Source of the DNA: JBBIVP01 sp037439705 [NCBI: bacterium]
Lineage (GTDB): Bacteria > JBBIVP01
DNA length: 9,634 nt
Direction of reading: 5' to 3'
NCBI GenBank assembly: GCA_037439705.1
Contig: JBBIVP010000044.1
Coordinates: forward strand, 2,986 to 12,619
Part shown: piece by piece, positions 5,122 through 9,634 of the stretch
Layout: each line of letters opens with the position of its first letter
How positions within the stretch are numbered: the first letter of the stretch is position 1
Position numbers and translations under genes: made by a program
The notes under the pieces: model-generated
What the model was told of the DNA's origin: nothing
The model's database searches: none
The model's input: the letters and a program-made list of their open reading frames with translations, nothing else

Positions 5122-6288
5122 CTATATTCCAAGAACCACAACCGTTCCAACCTGCATGAGGTCCCCCCATGCTTGAGCAACACCTCTTTTGGGATTTCCC
5201 GGAACCTGTCTCTTTCCCACCTCCCCTCTCAATTGCCAGAATATTTCACAAATTTTCATCAGACCTGCTGCCGCAATTGGATTACCAACTCCCAGAAGTC
5301 CTCCTGAAGGACAAACTGGCAAGTCGCCATTTCTCTGGGTAACTCCCTTAGCAGTAAGTTTGGGAGCCTCTCCCCTTTTACAGAGAAGAAGCCCTTCCAT
5401 ATGATGGAGTTCCTTATAAGCAAATGGGTCGTAGGGCTCTGCGATATGAATCTCCTTTGAAGGCTCCTTAATTCCTGCCATTTCATAAGCCATTCTCGCT
5501 GCTTTTTCAACATAATCGGGATAATACAGATCCCTGTTTGTCCAGAAGGAAGTATCAAGACACCATCCTACTCCTTCAATCCATACGGGCTTCTCCGAAA
5601 CCCTTCTGGCTATATGTTCAGTGGCAAGAACTATTGCTCCTGCTCCATCACTTGTCGGAGAAACCATGAGCCTTCTCACAGGCCATGCCATTATTTCTGA
5701 ATTGAGAACATCCTTTACAGTCACTTCCTCTGCCACCTGGGCTGATGGATGGTCAAGGGCATTCTTTTTATTTTTTACCGAAACAAGCGCTATTTCCTCT
5801 TCGGAAATTTTATGGACATGCATATATCTTTGCATCTCAAGAGCAAATATCCACAGAAGGTTCACCCCAAGTGGTCTTTCAAGGGTATGATCATAAATGG
5901 AATTAAAAGCTCCCTGGGGATGTGGCTGACAGGAAGACATCTTTTCTTCTGCTACAACAAGGCAGGTATCAAACATCCCTGATGCCACCATATACCATCC
6001 GTGAATAATGGCAAAAACTCCTGAACCTCCTCCAACATAGGACCTCATATATGGCTTTTTAAATCCACCTGCTCCATCTGCCAGATATTCTCCCTTCATA
6101 TGAACTCCATCAAAGGCATCAGGTGCAGTAGCCATCACCACACTTTGAATATCTTTAAATTTCAATCCGCTTGATGATAAGGCTTCTTTTACAGCATAGA
6201 ACGAAAGTTCCCTGCCCGTCTCAAGGGCTCTTCTCATAAATTTTGTCAACCCTGCTCCTATTACTGCTACCTTTCTCCAGGGTTTCAT
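5122..6288 (-). CDS. Thiolase-like protein lacking catalytic Cys and His
   Basis: Thiolase-fold protein of 388 residues, close in style to SCP-x thiolases and 'acetyl-CoA acetyltransferases' that pair with DUF35 proteins. The N-terminus (VAVIGAGLTKF) and C-terminus (QAWGDLMQVGTVVVLG) are complete. At the nucleophile site, where true thiolases have Cys, it reads YVGGGSGVFA, with Gly87 aligning to the Cys of the neighbouring paralogue. The usual GHP histidine motif is GNP (Asn336), in SGGLLGVGNPIAAAG. The NEAF-type loop reads EPYDPFAYKEL. It should therefore not perform the normal Claisen/thiolysis reaction alone. It may be a structural or regulatory partner of the second thiolase-like protein, or an aldolase-like enzyme as in Ltp2/ChsH2. 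One base separates it from the upstream gene; GGGGG lies seven bases before the ATG. The fold is certain, the function open. Confidence 0.9.
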   Translation of the reverse strand: MKPWRKVAVIGAGLTKFMRRALETGRELSFYAVKEALSSSGLKFKDIQSVVMATAPDAFDGVHMKGEYLADGAGGFKKPYMRSYVGGGSGVFAIIHGWYMVASGMFDTCLVVAEEKMSSCQPHPQGAFNSIYDHTLERPLGVNLLWIFALEMQRYMHVHKISEEEIALVSVKNKKNALDHPSAQVAEEVTVKDVLNSEIMAWPVRRLMVSPTSDGAGAIVLATEHIARRVSEKPVWIEGVGWCLDTSFWTNRDLYYPDYVEKAARMAYEMAGIKEPSKEIHIAEPYDPFAYKELHHMEGLLLCKRGEAPKLTAKGVTQRNGDLPVCPSGGLLGVGNPIAAAGLMKICEIFWQLRGEVGKRQVPGNPKRGVAQAWGDLMQVGTVVVLGI

Positions 6289-6289
6289 T

Positions 6290-7441
6290 TTATACCCCCA
6301 GAATCAAAGTGGCACCGCTGGATGTGGGAATACCCCGCCAGCTCTGAACAAGTCCAATAGTTGCATTTTTTACCTGTCTTTTTCCAGCCTCTCCTCTTAA
6401 TTGTTTCACCACCTCAAGAACCTGATACAAAACTGTGGCTTCAGGCATTGAGCCTATTCCAAGATGCCCGCCTGATAAATTTACAGGTATTTCACCATCA
6501 AAATCAAAGAAGCCTTCTTTAAGAAGAATTCCACTTTCCCCCTTTTTACAAAGTCCTGTCGCCTCAATGTGTTGCAATGCTTTATAAGAAAATACATCAC
6601 ATAATTCTATTAACTGCACATTTTTCCGTATATTTTTTATACCTGCTATCTCAAGTGCTTTCTTTGCTGAAAGTTCAGCATAGGTCGCTTTTCCAAAATC
6701 CCTTGAATCAAGATGGGGTTCGCCTGTGAAAAAACTTATTCCTTCTATCCACACTGCATCTTTTTTTAATGACCTGATAACATCCTCCCTCGCAAGAACA
6801 ATAACCACTGCACCGTCTGCTTGTGGAGCAATATCAAACTCTTTTAATGGAGTAGCAATGGGTTTTGAATCAAGAACATCATCCACGGAAATTTTTGCTG
6901 GATGTGCTGCCAATGGATTAAACATGGCATTCATTTTCATCCTTTTAACCACCTCTGCACAATCTTCTTCTTTAAACCCTGTTTCAAAAAGAAATCTTCT
7001 CATTTCCAAACCCGCAACAAAATAGGGGTGAAATCCTGTCCACCTTGAACAAAGTGGTTCAAGAGCCATCTCTTCAACTTCTCCTCTTATTACTATATTT
7101 GAAAGCTTGCTGTGAGCCTCCACAACTCCAATCTGAAAAACTCCGGTTCTGAGTTGCATAAACACAGAAGCAATTCCATACAAACCATCTCCACATATAG
7201 TATGAACAGGTTTTAGAACTGCTCCAAGCTGGTCAGGGACATACTCATCAAATATGCTTACCCCCTCGTTAAAATCCTCTGAAAGACATACGAAAGTATC
7301 AACATCCTGAGGCTCAATTCCAGCCTCTTCATAAGCTTTTTGAGCAGCCTCAAATATCATCTCTCTATAGGACACATCAGGGCTTACCCCCCTTGCAGGA
7401 ACTGCTCCAACACCTATTATTCCAACTCTCTGTTCCTTCAT
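6290..7441 (-). CDS. Thiolase-like protein, Cys present, His replaced
   Basis: Second thiolase-fold protein, 383 residues, alignable end to end with the neighbouring paralogue but clearly diverged. Here the nucleophile position is kept: HTICGDGLYGI with Cys83. The GHP histidine is not: SGGHLGIGSMPEAT has Ser331 at that place. The NEAF-like loop reads ELCDVFSYKAL, and the C-terminus has QSWRGIPTSSGATLILG, a form I associate with DUF35-linked archaeal and bacterial thiolase homologues. A likely role is forming or cleaving a C-C bond in an acyl-CoA, in a complex with DUF35 proteins and perhaps the Cys-less paralogue; this is inference. The ATG overlaps the stop of the upstream oxidoreductase (ATGA, 7441-7438), with no good Shine-Dalgarno site, so translation is probably coupled. 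Confidence 0.92.
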   Translation of the reverse strand: MKEQRVGIIGVGAVPARGVSPDVSYREMIFEAAQKAYEEAGIEPQDVDTFVCLSEDFNEGVSIFDEYVPDQLGAVLKPVHTICGDGLYGIASVFMQLRTGVFQIGVVEAHSKLSNIVIRGEVEEMALEPLCSRWTGFHPYFVAGLEMRRFLFETGFKEEDCAEVVKRMKMNAMFNPLAAHPAKISVDDVLDSKPIATPLKEFDIAPQADGAVVIVLAREDVIRSLKKDAVWIEGISFFTGEPHLDSRDFGKATYAELSAKKALEIAGIKNIRKNVQLIELCDVFSYKALQHIEATGLCKKGESGILLKEGFFDFDGEIPVNLSGGHLGIGSMPEATVLYQVLEVVKQLRGEAGKRQVKNATIGLVQSWRGIPTSSGATLILGV

Positions 7442-9414
7442 ATTGCGGACGCTACAACCTCTGCTATATCCTTGAGTGCAATTTTTTCCTCAAGGTTTTT
7501 GAATTTTAAAGCCTCGTCAATCATTGTCAGACAGAATGGACATGCAACCACTACCTTTTGAGGGGAAAGCTCTTCTATATCCTTTAGCCTTTCCCTGTTT
7601 ATCCTTTCTCCTGTGTCAAGTTCCATCCACATATGCCCTCCTCCACCTCCACAGCAAAAACTTTTTTCACCGTACCTTTTCAATTCCTTCAGATTACCCA
7701 GACGCGACAAAATCTCTCTCGGTTCGGAAAATACACCGTTATATCTTCCAAGATAACATGGGTCGTGGTAAGTGAGAACTTCTCCCTTCCCATTAAGTTT
7801 TATCTTCCCTTCTTTCAAAAGTTCATTTATAAATTCCGAGTGATGTAGTACTTCATAATGTCCACCCATCTGGGAATACTCATTCTTTATAGTGTTATAA
7901 CAATGGGGGCATGCTGTAATAATTTTCTTAAATTTTACTGAATTCAGTGTCTCTATGTTCTCCTGAGCAAGTATCTGGAAAAGAGCTTCATCACCGAGCC
8001 TCCTTGCAGATTCTCCTGTGCATTTTTCCCTGTTTCCAAGAATTCCAAAATCAACGCCTGCTGATTTCAAAATTTTTGCTAAAGCCTTAGAAACCTTCTG
8101 ATACCTGGGGTCATATGAACCGGCACATCCCACCCACCAGAGATATTCAACTTCATCTCCGGGTTTAAGGATTTTTATTCCCAAATCTTCTGCCCATAAA
8201 GCCCTTTCATTTTGAGGAAGTCCCCAAGGATTACCCTGATTTGTAATCCTTTGAAGTGTCTTTGCGGGAGTCCCTGAGATTTGAGCATTGAAGATGTAAT
8301 ACCTTCTGAACTCAATTATCTTTGGAACATGTTCAATAGCCACAGGACAATGATAAATGCAGGCACCGCAGGTGGTGCAGGAAAGGACTGTATCCATTGA
8401 AATTCCACCTTTTTCATCTTCCTTGTGAATGGGAATTCCTTTTGACATACAATCCCTGAGGTCAAGAATGAATTTTTTTGGAGAAAGTGGCTTATCCGTG
8501 TTAAAAGCAGGACAGTTTCTCTCACACCTCCCGCATCTTGTGCAGGAATCAAGGTCAAGAAGGTCTTTCCATGTAAAATCCTCAAGTTTTTTAACACCGA
8601 GATATTCAACCTTTTCAAATTCTGTTGCCACATCAATTCTTTTTGGAAGGGCTCCAAGAGGACCAAGATTTTTGAAGAAAACATTTAAAGGCGAAAACAG
8701 GATGTGTGAAAACTTTGTTAAGGGAAATATCGCAATAAAAAGGAAGGTAAGTAAAGCATGTGTCCACCAGAGAATAAAATAAATGGGCTTAACAGAAGGC
8801 TCACTGAAGGTTCCAGCGAGCCAGTATCCAACAAATGAAATAGTTTTCTCAAACTCTGGCATTCCTGTCACTTTTATTCGTGCACCTTCCAGGAAAAACC
8901 CGAGAACCCCTTGAGCGAGTACCCAGAAAATGATGAAATGGTCGTCCCATTCCATACTCAATCCCTTCGTTCTCTGGATGTACCTCCTGAAGATAGCGAT
9001 AAGTGCTCCCAGAATCATAAGAATTCCAAATATCTCCATGAAGAAAGAAAAAATTCGGTAGAAGTCCCCCTTAAAAAATCCGCCGTGCAGAAAATGAAGG
9101 TCAAACTCAACAAGAACTATAAGTGTCCCTATGAATAATCCGCCGAATCCAGCGTAAATAAGCACATGCATAATTCCCGGATAGTATTCTTTTAAGACCT
9201 TAAGTTGTAAAAGTGCATCAAGAAGCATTCTCTTAAATCTTTCAAAGAAGAAATTAAATCTATCAGCAGGCTTTCCTTTTCTCCAAAGCATCACCCTTTT
9301 GTAAAGTCCGTAGATAAGAATCACAGCAGAGATTACAAATATCAGGTACATAAGAACCTTAGAAACTACCGGATGACCCCACATTATCTTCCTTGTTATT
9401 TCTCCTCCGCTCAT
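7438..9414 (-). CDS. Membrane HdrD-like Fe-S oxidoreductase, EMO type
   Basis: Fusion of a NarI-like membrane cytochrome b part and an HdrD-like cytoplasmic part, 658 residues, as in EtfAB:menaquinone oxidoreductase (EMO) of fatty-acid-degrading anaerobes. Five or six membrane spans lie between residues ~15 and 245; H83, H219 and H237 are candidate heme b ligands. Two 4Fe-4S motifs follow: C291/C294/C297/C301 and C346/C349/C352/C356. Two CCG domains come next: the first is the usual degenerate form (C430, KCTG with C465, C502/C505), the second canonical (C553, CCGGGGG with C587/C588, C625/C628). It probably passes electrons from reduced electron-transfer flavoprotein to menaquinone, supporting acyl-CoA oxidation. 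It heads the operon containing the thiolase-like and DUF35 genes. EtfAB is not in the window, so a different electron donor cannot be excluded. Confidence 0.92.
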   Translation of the reverse strand: MSGGEITRKIMWGHPVVSKVLMYLIFVISAVILIYGLYKRVMLWRKGKPADRFNFFFERFKRMLLDALLQLKVLKEYYPGIMHVLIYAGFGGLFIGTLIVLVEFDLHFLHGGFFKGDFYRIFSFFMEIFGILMILGALIAIFRRYIQRTKGLSMEWDDHFIIFWVLAQGVLGFFLEGARIKVTGMPEFEKTISFVGYWLAGTFSEPSVKPIYFILWWTHALLTFLFIAIFPLTKFSHILFSPLNVFFKNLGPLGALPKRIDVATEFEKVEYLGVKKLEDFTWKDLLDLDSCTRCGRCERNCPAFNTDKPLSPKKFILDLRDCMSKGIPIHKEDEKGGISMDTVLSCTTCGACIYHCPVAIEHVPKIIEFRRYYIFNAQISGTPAKTLQRITNQGNPWGLPQNERALWAEDLGIKILKPGDEVEYLWWVGCAGSYDPRYQKVSKALAKILKSAGVDFGILGNREKCTGESARRLGDEALFQILAQENIETLNSVKFKKIITACPHCYNTIKNEYSQMGGHYEVLHHSEFINELLKEGKIKLNGKGEVLTYHDPCYLGRYNGVFSEPREILSRLGNLKELKRYGEKSFCCGGGGGHMWMELDTGERINRERLKDIEELSPQKVVVACPFCLTMIDEALKFKNLEEKIALKDIAEVVASAI

Positions 9415-9420
9415 CTCTCA

Positions 9421-9425
9421 CTCCT
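9421..9425 (-). promoter_or_regulatory. Ribosome binding site of the EMO-like gene
   Basis: AGGAG on the minus strand, preceded by an A-run and six bases before the ATG at 9414. It supports this start, which gives a short polar N-terminus before the first membrane span. Confidence 0.8.
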
Positions 9426-9436
9426 TTTTTAAAATA

Positions 9437-9464
9437 TATTTAACAACTCTTAAATCCATTTCAA
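9437..9464 (-). promoter_or_regulatory. Weak promoter candidate for the minus-strand operon
   Basis: On the minus strand TTGAAA (9464-9459) and TAAATA (9442-9437) are separated by 16 bases in the 63-base gap before the EMO-like gene. The -10 match is poor and the whole gap is A/T-rich; read-through from the kinase gene upstream is the alternative. Confidence 0.25.
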
Positions 9465-9477
9465 CAAAAGTAAAAAA

Positions 9478-9634
9478 TTATTGCCTCTCCACCAAAAGTC
9501 CATCTGAAGACGAAAGGACTCTTACCACTGCCTCCTTTCCCATTCCCTCTCTATATCTTTTTTTGATTTCCTCAATAAAATTATCAACACTTTCAGCCTC
9601 CACAATATTAACAGTATTCCCTCCAAATCCTGCT
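9478..9634 (-). CDS. Galactokinase-like GHMP kinase, C-terminal end only
   Basis: The last 51 codons of a minus-strand gene whose start lies beyond the right edge, ending at TAA 9478-9480. The visible protein begins AGFGGNTVNIVEAESVDNFI, matching the third GHMP-kinase motif of galactokinases (GAGFGGCTV...LV). The closing helix IEEIKKRYREGMG and the strand before SSSDGLL also correspond to the galactokinase end. Asn replaces the common Cys after GFGG. Galactokinase phosphorylates galactose at C1; related GHMP kinases act on other sugars, so the substrate is uncertain from this fragment. It is transcribed in the same direction as the EMO-like operon with a 63-base gap, so co-transcription is possible but not required. 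Confidence 0.8.
   Translation of the reverse strand, partial: AGFGGNTVNIVEAESVDNFIEEIKKRYREGMGKEAVVRVLSSSDGLLVERQ

Noticed and set aside
5189-5982. Plus-strand open frames opposite the thiolase-like gene
   Set aside because: They lie entirely within a strongly recognised gene on the other strand, lack plausible ribosome sites and resemble no protein family.
7998-8130. Loss of a cysteine in the first CCG domain of the EMO-like protein (KCTG in place of CCG) as a damaging mutation
   Set aside because: A first motif of the form CTG...ARR.G is usual in this membrane-bound HdrD-like family, so it is a family trait and not a lesion.

Overview
This window looks like part of a bacterial chromosome: A+T-rich, densely coded, with Shine-Dalgarno sites, a sigma70-like promoter and ATGA-type gene overlaps. 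The genes point to an anaerobe or facultative anaerobe that handles acyl-CoA compounds and passes electrons through membrane-bound iron-sulfur enzymes. I cannot place it in a phylum from this sequence. No mobile elements, tRNA or rRNA genes, or CRISPR arrays were seen.

Left part, plus strand (1-3061): a tight run of genes. It begins with the 3' part of a NifS/IscS cysteine desulfurase, then a NifU/IscU Fe-S scaffold overlapping it by one base, a small SCP2-like protein, and a VAO/GlcD-type FAD-linked oxidase. Two of these genes are damaged or recoded. The scaffold loses its normal C-terminus through an apparent one-base deletion near 1235-1240. The oxidase is cut by an in-frame TGA at 1889-1891, where the family has a Gly-Gly turn.

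Middle (3062-4156): a 264-base intergenic region with a weak terminator candidate and a possible minus-strand micro-ORF. It ends in a strong-looking promoter packed with overlapping palindromes directly against the start codon of a short-chain dehydrogenase. That transcript may be leaderless.

Right part, minus strand (9414 down to 4172): a five-gene operon with 4-base overlaps or gaps of 1-9 bases. In transcription order it encodes a membrane-bound HdrD-like Fe-S oxidoreductase resembling ETF:menaquinone oxidoreductase (EMO), two tandem thiolase-like proteins with altered catalytic residues, and two tandem DUF35 (Zn-ribbon plus OB-fold) proteins. The inferred theme is acyl-CoA C-C bond chemistry by thiolase/DUF35 complexes, coupled to re-oxidation of flavoprotein electrons at the membrane. 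Upstream of the operon, on the same strand at the right edge, lies the C-terminal end of a galactokinase-like GHMP kinase.

The most interesting items are the paired thiolase-like/DUF35 set with missing catalytic residues, the in-frame TGA with its preceding Cys codon, and the palindrome-dense, probably leaderless promoter of the dehydrogenase.
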